Source of the DNA: Niallia sp052318935
Lineage (GTDB): Bacteria; Bacillota; Bacilli; Bacillales; Cytobacillaceae
Direction: 5' to 3' (one strand)
NCBI GenBank assembly: GCA_052318935.1
Contig: JBQRKO010000006.1
DNA: 64,000 nucleotides
The notes beneath the pieces were generated by a model. That model saw nothing but the letters and a program-made list of their open reading frames with translations, was not told the origin of the DNA and did not search any database. Position numbers and translations under genes: made by a program. Shown here one piece after another: positions 26,613 to 35,690 of the stretch; the first letter of the stretch is position 1, and every line of letters starts with the position of its first letter.

Positions 26613-26734
26613 ATAATTTTAATAAAATATGAATAATAAGGTGGTTTTTGTCGAAAAATAACTTTTTAAAATTTTTTTGAAGAATGTATATAATTCTCAT
26701 TATCTGTTCAGAATGATTGCTGAGGTGATGATAA

Positions 26735-27664
26735 ATGAGAGAGGAAGAAAACAAACGTACTTCTCCAAATTCGAAAGTAAAACGCTTCTTTAAAAAGCGT
26801 TGGGCATTCCCAGCCGTTTATATTGCAAGTGCAGCCATTATTTTAACAGGTGTTCTTTGGTATCAAAACAGTGTATCAAACAGCGATGATTTTAAATATG
26901 ATGCAACTGATTCGCCAACGAAACAATTTAATGATCCAGGGCTGCCAGTGAGTAAAGACTTAGAAAATTTTGCTTGGCCAGTAGCTGACCCAGATGCAGT
27001 TGTTACACAGAAAGAATTCTATGACAATGCAGAAAGCAAAGACAAACAAGTAGGTGCATTAGTATTCTATGATAATATGTACCAACCGAATACAGGTATC
27101 GATTTGAAAATGAAGGATGACAGTGAATTTAATGTTGTTGCATCCTTAAGTGGAACCGTTACAAATGTCACTACAGATCCAGTGTTAGGAAATACAATCG
27201 AGTTGGATCATGGAAATGGTATCAAAACAGTGTATCAATCAGTAAAAGATTTTAAAGTGGAAAAAGGCGACCAAGTAGACAAAGGACAAACACTTGCAAC
27301 AGCTGGTAAAAGTTCTTTTAATAAAGAAGCCAGTGTTCATGTACATTTTGAAATTCGCAAAAACAATGTGGCTGTAAATCCGATTGACTTTTTCGATAAG
27401 TCATTAAGTGCATTAGAAAAAGATGAATCAATCGGTGCCAGTGCTGCTACAGAAGATAATGCGGCAGTAGAAAAAAAGGCAAGCGACGAAGATTCTAAAC
27501 TAGATGAAAGCAGTGCAGAACCAAGTACGGAAGGCTCTTCTGTAGAAGATTCAAAATCAAGTGATGATGCTTCTTTACAAGAAAAAAAATCATCTGATTC
27601 TACTGAATCAACAACAGATGAACCAAACTCTGAAAGCAGCGTAACAACCGATCCTAACGCATAA
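26735..27664 (+). CDS. spoIIQ: Stage II sporulation protein Q (degenerate LytM/M23)
   Basis: The 309-aa forespore membrane protein has one membrane helix (about residues 24-44) and a LytM domain (about 95-220). It pairs with SpoIIIAH across the intermembrane space to form the engulfment ratchet and feeding-tube channel. The M23 metal site is incomplete: the first ligand His is Asn119 (NTGID, Asp123 kept), while HVHFE (His202, His204) remains, as in other Bacillus SpoIIQ pseudo-peptidases. The C-terminal ~80 residues are Ser/Asp/Glu-rich and low-complexity. The gene is closed by a strong terminator. Confidence 0.95.
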   Translation: MREEENKRTSPNSKVKRFFKKRWAFPAVYIASAAIILTGVLWYQNSVSNSDDFKYDATDSPTKQFNDPGLPVSKDLENFAWPVADPDAVVTQKEFYDNAESKDKQVGALVFYDNMYQPNTGIDLKMKDDSEFNVVASLSGTVTNVTTDPVLGNTIELDHGNGIKTVYQSVKDFKVEKGDQVDKGQTLATAGKSSFNKEASVHVHFEIRKNNVAVNPIDFFDKSLSALEKDESIGASAATEDNAAVEKKASDEDSKLDESSAEPSTEGSSVEDSKSSDDASLQEKKSSDSTESTTDEPNSESSVTTDPNA

Positions 27665-27674
27665 AAAGATAAAT

Positions 27675-27731
27675 AGTCTGGTGATTCTTATTGGCAAAAA
27701 TAGCCGCTAATAAGAAGACCAGGCTTTTTTT
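27675..27731 (+). terminator. Terminator after spoIIQ
   Basis: AGTCTGGTGATTCTTATT (27675-27692) pairs with AATAAGAAGACCAGGCT (27709-27725), then T7. Confidence 0.92.
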
Positions 27732-28160
27732 AATGAATAAGGTAAGCTAGTTAATCCCTGCTTATATTGTCGAACTAAATACCGTATCTTCTTATTTCGA
27801 TTATTTTCCACTTAATCTTTTATCTTATTCTGTAAATTATCGTTATTTCCCGAGAAATTTGTCTTCTTTTCCCTACTAGTGCTGGTTCTGTCATTATTTG
27901 TTTAGTTATGTTTGGATACCCTCTTTTTTATGGAAGAAGGAATCTTTTTAAAAAAAATAAGACAAAACCTTGTCCCTATTCACTTTTTTCTGCATAAACT
28001 GATACCCAAGCTAATAAACTGTTACAAACATTACAAAGATGAAGTTTGGAGTGAAGAGTCGTTTACAGATAATTGGTATGCAGTCGGGAACATGCTTAAT
28101 CATAATAAGTTCAGAAAGCGCTGTAAGCTTTCTGCCGCATGAGGAATAAAGCTACTTTAC
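27732..28160. other. Intergenic region before spoIIID
   Basis: I see no supportable gene here. A 76-codon open frame at 27912-28142 lacks a good ribosome-binding site. The sigma-E promoter expected for spoIIID should lie near the right end but I could not place it. Confidence 0.4.
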
Positions 28161-28260
28161 ATGAGTATGAAAGGAAACGTGCGGGATGAAGAATTTCTAT
28201 GAAGCGAAAAGCGAGTCTCATTTCACACTTCTCACATCCAATTTAAGGAGGGCGAGTGGT
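28161..28260 (+). promoter_or_regulatory. spoIIID leader with short upstream reading frames (usd-like)
   Basis: B. subtilis spoIIID translation depends on translation of a small upstream ORF, usd. Here a 13-codon frame runs 28161-28202. A second frame opens at ATG 28186, preceded by AAAGGA, and reads without a stop straight into spoIIID. Confidence 0.45.
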
Positions 28261-28530
28261 GTGCACGATTACATCAAAGAGAGAACTATCAAGATTGGAA
28301 AGTATATCGTGGAGACGAGAAAAACAGTTCGCGTTATTGCGAAGGAGTTTGGCGTATCCAAAAGTACAGTTCATAAGGATTTAACAGAAAGGCTTCCAGA
28401 AATTAATCCGGATCTAGCCAATGAAGTGAAAGAAATTCTTGATTACCATAAATCAATCAGACATCTTCGTGGTGGGGAAGCAACGAAAATGAAGTATAAA
28501 AAAGAAGAATTAGAAGGGGAAACTGTATAA
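28261..28530 (+). CDS. spoIIID: Sporulation transcriptional regulator SpoIIID
   Basis: This 89-aa mother-cell DNA-binding protein modulates the sigma-E and sigma-K regulons. The helix-turn-helix VRVIAKEFGVSKSTVHKDL and the basic C-terminal extension HKSIRHLRGGEATKMKYKK are diagnostic. I take GTG 28261 as the start because AAGGAGG (28245-28251) is well placed and the protein then begins at the family HDYIKERTIKIG. A 25-codon in-frame extension to ATG 28186 has no counterpart in SpoIIID. mbl follows after about 1 kb containing a MITE. Confidence 0.95.
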   Translation: MHDYIKERTIKIGKYIVETRKTVRVIAKEFGVSKSTVHKDLTERLPEINPDLANEVKEILDYHKSIRHLRGGEATKMKYKKEELEGETV

Positions 28531-28644
28531 TTTTTATAACAAAAAAGGACCGCATATACACAATAAAGCAGTAAAAACTACTATCGATGGGGAAACCTCC
28601 GTCGATAGAACCAAAACTATACATAAATTAATTGATAAAGTATT

Positions 28645-28674
28645 AAAGCTCAAAAATAGAGCTTTTTATTTTTG
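28645..28674 (+). terminator. Terminator after spoIIID
   Basis: AAAGCTC (28645-28651) pairs with GAGCTTT (28659-28665), followed by TTATTTTT. A second hairpin, CTATCGA/TCGATAG, lies at 28581-28608. Confidence 0.8.
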
Positions 28675-28679
28675 TTGAG

Positions 28680-28889
28680 GGTTGTTTTCTCAAAGTTAGT
28701 TGTTTTTTACATAAAAAAATGGGAGAAGAGTACTTAGCAGCCTGCATACATGTAGACTCCTGTGGGAGTGCGAGAAAGACGAGACCCCGCAGGAGCGTAT
28801 GCGCGACGAGGAGGCTTGTCGCTCGCCCACGGAAAGCGAAGGGTATGCAGGCTGCGCGTTTAAAAGCAACAATCTATATGAAAACAGCC
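28680..28889 (+). repeat. MITE-like repeat, copy D
   Basis: It starts GGTTGTTTTC and ends GAAAACAGCC. TTGTTGAG (28672-28679) and TTGTTGAA (28890-28897) are a near-perfect 8-bp duplication. Its inner arms read GCATAC/GTATGC where copy A has GAATAC/GTATTC, a compensatory change. Confidence 0.88.
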
Positions 28890-29094
28890 TTGTTGAAAAA
28901 GGTTTCTTTATAACAAAATTCTTTTTTGAATGAAAGTTAATGACGAATATATTTTATCCTAATAAACGAATTAGAAAAAAATTGCTGAAATACCGCTAAA
29001 TTTTTACAAAAAGTTATTCCTTTTAGCATGGTTATGATAAAATAGAAAATTAGAGTGGGATAATATGCTTACCGCAAAAACATCATTAATGTAA

Positions 29095-29167
29095 GTTCAA
29101 AAAGGGAACAAATTAGAAGCAAGCCAACGAAGAGATTCGCCGCTTATCATTTGGTGCCTTTTTGAAC
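29095..29167. other. 73-nt element bounded by 11-bp perfect inverted repeats
   Basis: GTTCAAAAAGG (29095-29105) pairs with CCTTTTTGAAC (29157-29167). AAAT/ATTT extends the stem after a small internal loop, and AGCGG and CGAA motifs lie in the apical part. It lacks a T-run. Its identity is unknown. The rest of 28898-29528 shows no gene. Confidence 0.55.
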
Positions 29168-29528
29168 CTCCTCTAATAGGAACGCATGTTTCATATGTTT
29201 AGTATACTAAAGAAATGATACTTTGTATAGGATATAAAACGATTGGTATCAATAGAAATGAATATTTTTTCATGTTATAAATGAATGGAAATTAAAATAA
29301 TAAATGAATAAGAAATGAGATAAAGTTGAATAGACAGTGAAATAACATAAGTAACCTCCACTTTATCCAGCTTCTTACATACAAGTACGAGCTATCTATT
29401 TTAATAAAGTGTGTCAGAAATAGTTCACACAAAACTTTTTATGAGCATGGGAAAACTAGGACAAGATATGTGCCTAATCGGAGTAGCGGTAGGAATTTAC
29501 GGAAAAATAATGACAGGAGGAAAACATA

Positions 29529-30530
29529 ATGTTTGCTAGAGATATCGGCATTGATTTAGGAACAGCCAATGTATTAATTCATGTAAAAGGTCGCGGAATT
29601 GTATTAAATGAACCATCAGTAGTAGCACTTGATAAAAACACGGGGAGAGTGCTTGCTGTTGGAGAAGAAGCTCGTCGCATGGTTGGTCGTACACCGGGCA
29701 ATATTGTAGCGATTCGCCCATTAAAAGATGGTGTTATAGCCGATTTTGATGTAACAGAAGCTATGTTAAAACATTTTATCAATAAGTTAAATGTAAAAGG
29801 ATTTTTATCTAAGCCACGAATTCTTATTTGCTGCCCAACTAATATTACGAGTGTAGAACAAAAGGCCATTAAAGAGGCGGCAGAAAAAAGCGGCGGGAAA
29901 AAAATCTATTTAGAAGAAGAACCAAAGGTTGCAGCAATTGGTGCTGGAATGGACATTTTCCAACCAAGTGGAAATATGGTAGTTGATATCGGCGGCGGAA
30001 CAACTGATGTTGCTGTTTTATCAATGGGGGATATTGTTACTTCTTCTAGTATTAAAATGGCAGGGGATAAGTTCGATAATGAAATCCTGCACCATATTAA
30101 AAAAGAATATAAACTTTTAATTGGTGAACGTACAGCAGAGAATATTAAAATTAATATTGGGACTGTTTTCCCTGGAGCTAGAAAAGAAGAAATGGATATT
30201 CGCGGTCGAGATATGGTTTCAGGTCTGCCAAGAACGATTAAAGTACATTCAGAAGAAATTGAGCTTGCCTTAAAAGAATCAGTAGCAGTTATTGTCCAAG
30301 CTGCAAAAAGTGTACTGGAGAGAACTCCTCCTGAGCTGTCAGCAGATATTATTGACAGAGGAGTTATATTAACAGGCGGCGGCGCATTGCTGCACGGAAT
30401 GGACCAATTATTAGCGGAAGAATTAAAAGTGCCTGTATTAGTGGCAGAAAATCCAATGGATTGTGTAGCAATTGGAACAGGCATCATGTTGGATAATATC
30501 GATCGTTTACCGAAAAAAAGATTAGGGTAA
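29529..30530 (+). CDS. mbl: MreB-like actin homologue Mbl
   Basis: This 333-aa bacterial actin organises lateral-wall synthesis with the elongasome at the membrane. Actin-fold nucleotide motifs are visible: IGIDLGTANVLIHVKG (phosphate 1), VVDIGGGTTDVAVL (phosphate 2) and GVILTGGGALLHGMD (adenosine). It is assigned to Mbl rather than MreB or MreBH by synteny with spoIIID upstream and flhO-flhP downstream. The start at 29529 follows AGGAGG. Confidence 0.96.
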   Translation: MFARDIGIDLGTANVLIHVKGRGIVLNEPSVVALDKNTGRVLAVGEEARRMVGRTPGNIVAIRPLKDGVIADFDVTEAMLKHFINKLNVKGFLSKPRILICCPTNITSVEQKAIKEAAEKSGGKKIYLEEEPKVAAIGAGMDIFQPSGNMVVDIGGGTTDVAVLSMGDIVTSSSIKMAGDKFDNEILHHIKKEYKLLIGERTAENIKINIGTVFPGARKEEMDIRGRDMVSGLPRTIKVHSEEIELALKESVAVIVQAAKSVLERTPPELSADIIDRGVILTGGGALLHGMDQLLAEELKVPVLVAENPMDCVAIGTGIMLDNIDRLPKKRLG

Positions 30531-30575
30531 TAATGGGATATATAATATTAGTGTTTAAATAAGTTGTCTTATTAT

Positions 30576-30625
30576 AAAAATCGACTGTTTTGGAATGTTT
30601 CCGAGTAGTCGATTTTTTTTTTTTC
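30576..30625 (+). terminator. Terminator after mbl
   Basis: AAAAATCGACT (30576-30586) pairs with AGTCGATTTTT around a ~20-nt loop, followed by a long T-tract. The rest of 30531-30834 contains no gene. Confidence 0.88.
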
Positions 30626-30834
30626 GGAAAATCTGTTTAACCACTTTTATTTAAAGATCGACTCTGTAGATTCTCGACTTATATAGGAAGATAGTCAATT
30701 TTAATAGCAAAAATTGCTTATTTTCGGCAAAATATACTGTTATATTTGTCGATTTTTTTTATAATAGTGTATATAGATAAGTTCGGTATATTTTGAAATT
30801 AGGAATAAAACTATTAAAAAGAATGGAGATCATT

Positions 30835-31653
30835 ATGTTTAAAGGTTTTTATACTGCTGCATCTGGAATGTTGACACAGCAAAGAAAAACGGAATTGTTA
30901 ACAAATAATATGGCAAACAGCAATACTCCAGGGTTTAAGGCAGACAATTCTAGCATTCGTACCTTTCCGGAACTTTTACAAAAAAGTGTAGAGACGAATT
31001 CTTTTACTGGGATAACTAAAAAAACTCCGATTGGATTATTGGCGACAGGTGTATACATGCAAGAAGCTATTCCGAATTTTGTTCAAGGTGATTTACAGCA
31101 AACCGAACTTAAAACAGATATGGCACTTGTGAATCAAACAGTTCCTGGTGATGATAACAATAAAACGGGCTCTATTTTCTTTACCATTCAAAATGCAGAT
31201 GGAGAAGTCCGTTATTCAAGAAACGGAAACTTTACTTTGGACAGCCAAGGATTTTTAACTACGTCTAACGGTTATTATGTACTAGATGAAAATAATAATA
31301 CGATTCAGCTTGAAAATGATCAATTTACCGTTTCGAGTGATGGTGTTTTAACAGGAAGCAATGGAGAAAGGTATCGTTTAGGAATAAGCTATACAAATAA
31401 TCCGCAAGCACTTGTAAAAGAGGGCGACGGTCTTTATCGCCAACAAGATGACAATGCCCTCGAAAATGCATACACAGCCGATGGAGTAGCTTTTCAGTTA
31501 AAACAAGGATTTTTAGAAAACTCAAATGTTGATACCGCAAAAACAATGACAGAAATGATGACAGCTTATAGAAGCTTTGAAGCTAATCAGAAAATACTGC
31601 AAGCTTACGATAAAAGCATGGACAAGGCAGCAAATGAGATCGGCAAAGTATAA
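30835..31653 (+). CDS. flhO: Flagellar basal-body rod/hook protein FlhO
   Basis: This 272-aa FlgG/FlgF-type rod protein is exported through the flagellar type III system. It has the N-terminal rod signature TNNMANSNTPGFKA and the C-terminal FlgBC-type helix NSNVDTAKTMTEMMTAYRSF. ATG 30835 follows GGAGAT and gives MFKGFYTAASGM; the longer frame from 30793 is unlikely. It is followed 45 bp later by flhP, as in B. subtilis. Confidence 0.95.
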   Translation: MFKGFYTAASGMLTQQRKTELLTNNMANSNTPGFKADNSSIRTFPELLQKSVETNSFTGITKKTPIGLLATGVYMQEAIPNFVQGDLQQTELKTDMALVNQTVPGDDNNKTGSIFFTIQNADGEVRYSRNGNFTLDSQGFLTTSNGYYVLDENNNTIQLENDQFTVSSDGVLTGSNGERYRLGISYTNNPQALVKEGDGLYRQQDDNALENAYTADGVAFQLKQGFLENSNVDTAKTMTEMMTAYRSFEANQKILQAYDKSMDKAANEIGKV

Positions 31654-31698
31654 TACAAAGTAAAGTAGTGGCTATTACACCCACCCAGGGGGATACAC

Positions 31699-32526
31699 AT
31701 GAATAGAACGATGTTAACAGCAACAAATACATTAACGCAATTACAAAAGCAAATGGATACAATCAGCAACAATATAGCGAATGTAGATACAAATGGCTAC
31801 AAAAAGAAAAATGCAACATTTACCGATTTGCTTTTTCAACAGTTTAATAATCAGGAAAATGCGGATTTAGAAGTAAGCCGTTTAACTCCTAACGGAATTC
31901 GACAAGGTGTTGGGGCAAAGGTAGCACAATCGCAAACGGTAATGTCACAAGGAAGTTTAAAAACTACGGACCGTTCATTGGATACTGCTTTTACAAAAGA
32001 AGGCCAGTTATACCGTGTTCTTGTAAATAATGGACAATCTTCTGAAGTACAATATACAAGAGATGGGGCATTTTATTTAACGCCCGTTTCGGAAAATGAA
32101 AACATGCTTGTAACGAAACAAGGATATGCCGTTTTAGATGAAACGAATAATCCAATTTTGCTTAACAATAATGTAAACGAATATAAGTTATCTGCAACAG
32201 GAACACTAACTGCTGCTTTGTCTAATGGACAGGAACAAAATGTAAACTTAGGTGTTTCTTATGCAAATTACCCTCAGCTTTTAGAAAAAAAAGGGGATAA
32301 TTTATATGGACTTCCAGGCAATATTGAAAATGCCGAGGCGCTGACAGATTTAGATGGACCTTTACGAGGGCAAATCGCAGTGCAGCAGCATACATTAGAA
32401 AATTCAAACGTAGATATAAGCAAAGAGATGGTGAATCTGCTAACAACACAGCGTTCCTATCAATTTCAATCAAAATCCATCACAATTGCCGACCAAATGA
32501 TGGGATTAGTTAACGGGATACGTTAA
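31699..32526 (+). CDS. flhP: Flagellar basal-body rod/hook protein FlhP
   Basis: This 275-aa paralogue of FlhO belongs to the distal rod. The N-terminal motif ISNNIANVDTNGYKKKNATF and the C-terminal LENSNVDISKEMVNLLTTQRSYQ are the conserved rod helices. In B. subtilis FlhO and FlhP cap the rod and engage MreB-family proteins, which fits their position after mbl. The start at 31699 follows GGGGGAT. Confidence 0.95.
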   Translation: MNRTMLTATNTLTQLQKQMDTISNNIANVDTNGYKKKNATFTDLLFQQFNNQENADLEVSRLTPNGIRQGVGAKVAQSQTVMSQGSLKTTDRSLDTAFTKEGQLYRVLVNNGQSSEVQYTRDGAFYLTPVSENENMLVTKQGYAVLDETNNPILLNNNVNEYKLSATGTLTAALSNGQEQNVNLGVSYANYPQLLEKKGDNLYGLPGNIENAEALTDLDGPLRGQIAVQQHTLENSNVDISKEMVNLLTTQRSYQFQSKSITIADQMMGLVNGIR

Positions 32527-32554
32527 AGTACGTGTTTAAAAAGGAGATAGGATA

Positions 32555-32833
32555 ATGTCAGTAAACAGTAGTAGCCAAGAAATGATGAAAACAAGAGAAC
32601 AGATAAAAGCAGCAAGTCAGCAAAAAGAAGATAATACTACTGCTGCTAGAAAAAAAATAAGAGTTCGTCTTATTCCCATTTGGCTGCGTATCCTGTTAAT
32701 TATTGTATTGATGGCGTTTAGCGTCAGTACAGGAACAGTAATAGGCTATAGCGTAATGGGGAATGGAAAAGCAAGCGATGCGTTCAAAAAAGAAACTTGG
32801 ACACATATTATCGATTTAGTAGATAAAAAATAA
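32555..32833 (+). CDS. EpuA-like small membrane protein (often annotated 'RNA polymerase subunit beta')
   Basis: This 92-aa protein has a charged, disordered N-terminus, the motif RKKIRVRLIPIWLRI immediately before one membrane helix (about residues 46-66), and a short tail with DAFKKETWTHIIDLV. This matches the EpuA/PF11772 family that is commonly misnamed as an RNA polymerase beta subunit; there is no polymerase domain. Its function is unclear. It lies between flhP and fabZ as in many Bacillaceae, and starts after AAGGAGATA. Confidence 0.85.
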   Translation: MSVNSSSQEMMKTREQIKAASQQKEDNTTAARKKIRVRLIPIWLRILLIIVLMAFSVSTGTVIGYSVMGNGKASDAFKKETWTHIIDLVDKK

Positions 32834-33101
32834 AACGATGTAAAAGGCGGCGAAGCTACGCTTATTTGAAATGTAATGATAGAAATTTTCTGCTTCTATA
32901 TTTCGTTTTTAATTAATATATAGTATGGATTGGATACGTACACTATTTATTTGTGAATTTTACCTAAACAAATTCTTATTTTCATACCGGGTTGTGAGTG
33001 AAAACTATGTTAGCTTCTGTGAGCAATCATTTTTATTTTGGTTTTTCCCATCGTTTTTTAGTACAATAAGATAGAATCACATGTTAGTAGGAGGTCATAA
33101 A

Positions 33102-33539
33102 ATGTTAGATATAAATCAAATCAAGGAAATTATTCCACATCGTTATCCATTTTTATTAGTAGATAGAATTTTAGAAGTGGAAGAAGGAAAACGTGCTGTT
33201 GGAATAAAAAATGTTTCGGCAAATGAAGAGTACTTTAATGGGCATTTTCCAGATTTTCCTGTTATGCCAGGTGTTCTTATCGTAGAAGCGTTAGCGCAAG
33301 TTGGTGGAGTAGCAATGCTGATAAAAGAAGAAAATAAAGGACGACTAGCATTTTTGGCTGGAGTTGATAACTGCCGTTTTAAAAAGCAAGTATATCCTGG
33401 CGACCAACTTCGTTTAGAAGTAGAAATGACTCGTGTTCGCGGAAGCTTTGGTAAAGGCAAATGTGTAGCAACAGTAGACGGTGAAATTGCATGTGAAGCA
33501 GAGATTATTTTTGGATTAGGTGATAAGAAAGAAGGGTGA
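33102..33539 (+). CDS. fabZ: 3-hydroxyacyl-ACP dehydratase FabZ
   Basis: This 145-aa hot-dog-fold enzyme dehydrates 3-hydroxyacyl-ACP in fatty-acid elongation. The catalytic His is in GHFPDFPVMPGVL and the Glu in VEALAQVGG. ATG 33102 follows AGGAGG (33089-33094), giving MLDINQIKEIIPHRYPFL; the in-frame 33081 start lies upstream of that site. It closes the mbl-flhO-flhP-fabZ block before a MITE. Confidence 0.96.
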   Translation: MLDINQIKEIIPHRYPFLLVDRILEVEEGKRAVGIKNVSANEEYFNGHFPDFPVMPGVLIVEALAQVGGVAMLIKEENKGRLAFLAGVDNCRFKKQVYPGDQLRLEVEMTRVRGSFGKGKCVATVDGEIACEAEIIFGLGDKKEG

Positions 33540-33559
33540 CAGCATGTCATCTTTTTTTA

Positions 33560-33771
33560 AGCTGTTTTCTAAAAGTTTGTTGTTTTTGAATAAAAAAATA
33601 AACATAGCTGAAGCACTGAGCAGCCTGAATACACGTAGACTCCTGCTTAGAAAAGCGAGAAAGACGAGACCCCACAGGAGCATAGCGACGAGGAGGCTCG
33701 GCACTCGTCCGCGGAAAGCGAAGTGTATTCAGGCTGCGGGTTAAATAACAACAATCTATACGCAAAGAGCC
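33560..33771 (+). repeat. MITE-like repeat, copy E (second subtype)
   Basis: It has the subtype of copy B (AATAAACATAGCTGAAGC arm, right end AACAATCTATACGCAAAGAGCC). It starts 20 bp after fabZ and ends about 35 bp before the agrC-like start codon, so it forms the upstream region of the agr-type genes. Confidence 0.85.
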
Positions 33772-33804
33772 TTGTTTTTAGATCAGTTAGGAGATCGATT
33801 GTTT

Positions 33805-35064
33805 ATGAGCTATATAATAACTTTTTTAGTATCTCTAATAGAATGGGGTGGATTAATTTCCTTTCCACTTATTTTCCTAGGTTATAAATATAAAAATTAT
33901 ATAAAAAGCATCATCATTCAATCCGCATTAATGAGCTTTTTATCAATTTTTTTACATGCAATCTCTCTTCCCATTCCTGTAATAGTGGGTATACAAATAA
34001 TTATTTTAATCACTCTAATAAAATTTGGATTGAAAACAAATAACATAGAAGCAATCACTTTAACAAGTATTGGGTACGGATTCTATTTATTTCTGCAGCT
34101 GCTTATTATTGAGCTGTATTCCAGTATCCTGCAAGGAAGTTATGTAAAGCTTTTTAAAATGAGTAATGTTTCAGTAATAATCCCAGTAATAACTATTTCC
34201 TTATTATTGATTTTTTGTTATATTTTATATAGAAACAAGCTTCAAATTTCTGAATTGAGGTATCAATTAAAAGCGGATAATCTCGATAAAAAAATAAAAA
34301 GAATGATTCAAGCACTATTTGTGATGACTTATATTTTCATATGTGTAGGAACGGCTGTTATGATGGTAGATAAACAAGTGAAATATTCATTTGTTCTGCT
34401 GAGTATCATCGTGTTGTTTGGAATGATGCTGTGTTATTTAATCTTACATTCACAGCTTCAAATGAAACAATTATTGCATGCAAAAAAGTATTATTTAGAC
34501 CAAGAACAGCAAATAGCAACATTTGTAGAGAAATTAAAACAAGAATATGTCATGCATTTCAGAGCAATTGAAAAATTAAATCATTCTGGTTCACCTTCTA
34601 TTATTACAGAGTATATGGACACACATCAGCTGCAGCAAATAAATAATAATTGGAAGAAAAGAAATTTCAGGGAAGGAATGGAAGGACTCGACCCATTATT
34701 ATTTTCTTTTTTCAATAATAAAAGGAAATTGGCCGATTTATTAGAGGTTGAGATGGTAATTAAAACGCAAATAAGTTCAGAAGAATTTACAAGTTTAAGC
34801 CAAATTAGAAATTTAAGTTTAATTATTGATGATTTAATCCTTTCCCTTTTTCAAGCTGCTTCCGATGTCCAGAAATTGATCCACATTAACATAGAAATAA
34901 CAGATAAATATTTTTCTTATACAATAGCAGCCAATCTTTTTATTGATCCAATTAACACAGATTTAGGTTTATTTGATGCCATCATCAAGTTAAAACAAAA
35001 TAAAGCGACTGTAGATATTGTTTTAGATCCAGTTAGTGTTAAGATTTTGATTCCAGTTATATGA
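33805..35064 (+). CDS. AgrC-like membrane receptor with degenerate kinase domain
   Basis: This 419-aa protein has about seven membrane helices in residues 1-225 and a cytoplasmic C-terminal half arranged like AgrC/peptide-sensing histidine kinases. The DPLLFSFFNNKRKLAD segment aligns with the AgrC 'plL..lL..K...A' helix. The usual phospho-acceptor block (HDY.N) is missing: HFRAIEKLNHSG stands there. The N-box GNLLDNA is replaced by DDLILSLFQAA, and no glycine-rich G-boxes follow. It therefore looks like a pseudokinase receptor. Start 33805 (or TTG 33799) follows TTAGGAG; the frame extends back to 33772, inside the MITE. agrB follows 35 bp later. Confidence 0.7.
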   Translation: MSYIITFLVSLIEWGGLISFPLIFLGYKYKNYIKSIIIQSALMSFLSIFLHAISLPIPVIVGIQIIILITLIKFGLKTNNIEAITLTSIGYGFYLFLQLLIIELYSSILQGSYVKLFKMSNVSVIIPVITISLLLIFCYILYRNKLQISELRYQLKADNLDKKIKRMIQALFVMTYIFICVGTAVMMVDKQVKYSFVLLSIIVLFGMMLCYLILHSQLQMKQLLHAKKYYLDQEQQIATFVEKLKQEYVMHFRAIEKLNHSGSPSIITEYMDTHQLQQINNNWKKRNFREGMEGLDPLLFSFFNNKRKLADLLEVEMVIKTQISSEEFTSLSQIRNLSLIIDDLILSLFQAASDVQKLIHINIEITDKYFSYTIAANLFIDPINTDLGLFDAIIKLKQNKATVDIVLDPVSVKILIPVI

Positions 35065-35099
35065 GTACGTGAAAACATTCTCTATAAGGGGTTGAAACG

Positions 35100-35690
35100 A
35101 TGATAGAGCGATATGCAGTAGTGTTTGCAGACAAAATAAAAAAATCGAATCCTGACGAAACAGCACCACATGATGTGTTAGTTTTTGGCTTCATCATCGT
35201 TTTTAACATAATTATGACAACGCTGCTGCTGACTGCAGTTGGTTTTATCATTGGAAAACCGTTTTATATATTAGCTATAGCTTTTGCTTTTATGAGTATG
35301 CGATTGCTAACAGGTGGTCCACACTTGAACCATGCATTCGCTTGCTCATTAGGAAGTACACTTTTTATGGTAATCGGATCCTTTTTATCAGTTCATATCA
35401 TTTCTGTTATATTTTATGCAGTATGTGCTTTCTATTTATATATCCGTTATGCCCCATTTTACGAACAAGATCAAGTTGTTCATGCAATAAGCTGGGAAAA
35501 GAAGAAGAAAAATTTTGCTTTATGTATTTTATTTATGAGTAGTTTGCTTGCAGTGTTTTTCGATTATCCTGCATTTTTAATAGGAGCATATCTGCAAAGT
35601 ATCACCATTATTCCTTTTATGATTAAAGGCATACATCGCATGAATGATGTCTTGAAAGGGGGTGATAAATTTGAAGAAAGCGACTGCTAA
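35100..35690 (+). CDS. agrB: Accessory gene regulator B (AgrB) peptide-processing protease
   Basis: This 196-aa membrane cysteine protease is predicted to cut the C-terminal tail of an AgrD propeptide and cyclise it. About five membrane helices are present. The catalytic pair is visible in RLLTGGPHLNHAFACSL: His75 and Cys82, with the same seven-residue spacing as S. aureus His77/Cys84. The start at 35100 follows GGGGTTGAAACG. The last 20 bp overlap the small agrD-like gene, indicating translational coupling. Confidence 0.92.
   Translation: MIERYAVVFADKIKKSNPDETAPHDVLVFGFIIVFNIIMTTLLLTAVGFIIGKPFYILAIAFAFMSMRLLTGGPHLNHAFACSLGSTLFMVIGSFLSVHIISVIFYAVCAFYLYIRYAPFYEQDQVVHAISWEKKKKNFALCILFMSSLLAVFFDYPAFLIGAYLQSITIIPFMIKGIHRMNDVLKGGDKFEESDC

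Noticed and set aside
27912..28142. 76-codon open frame before spoIIID
   Set aside because: No ribosome-binding site, unusual composition, and no resemblance to a known family; most likely chance.
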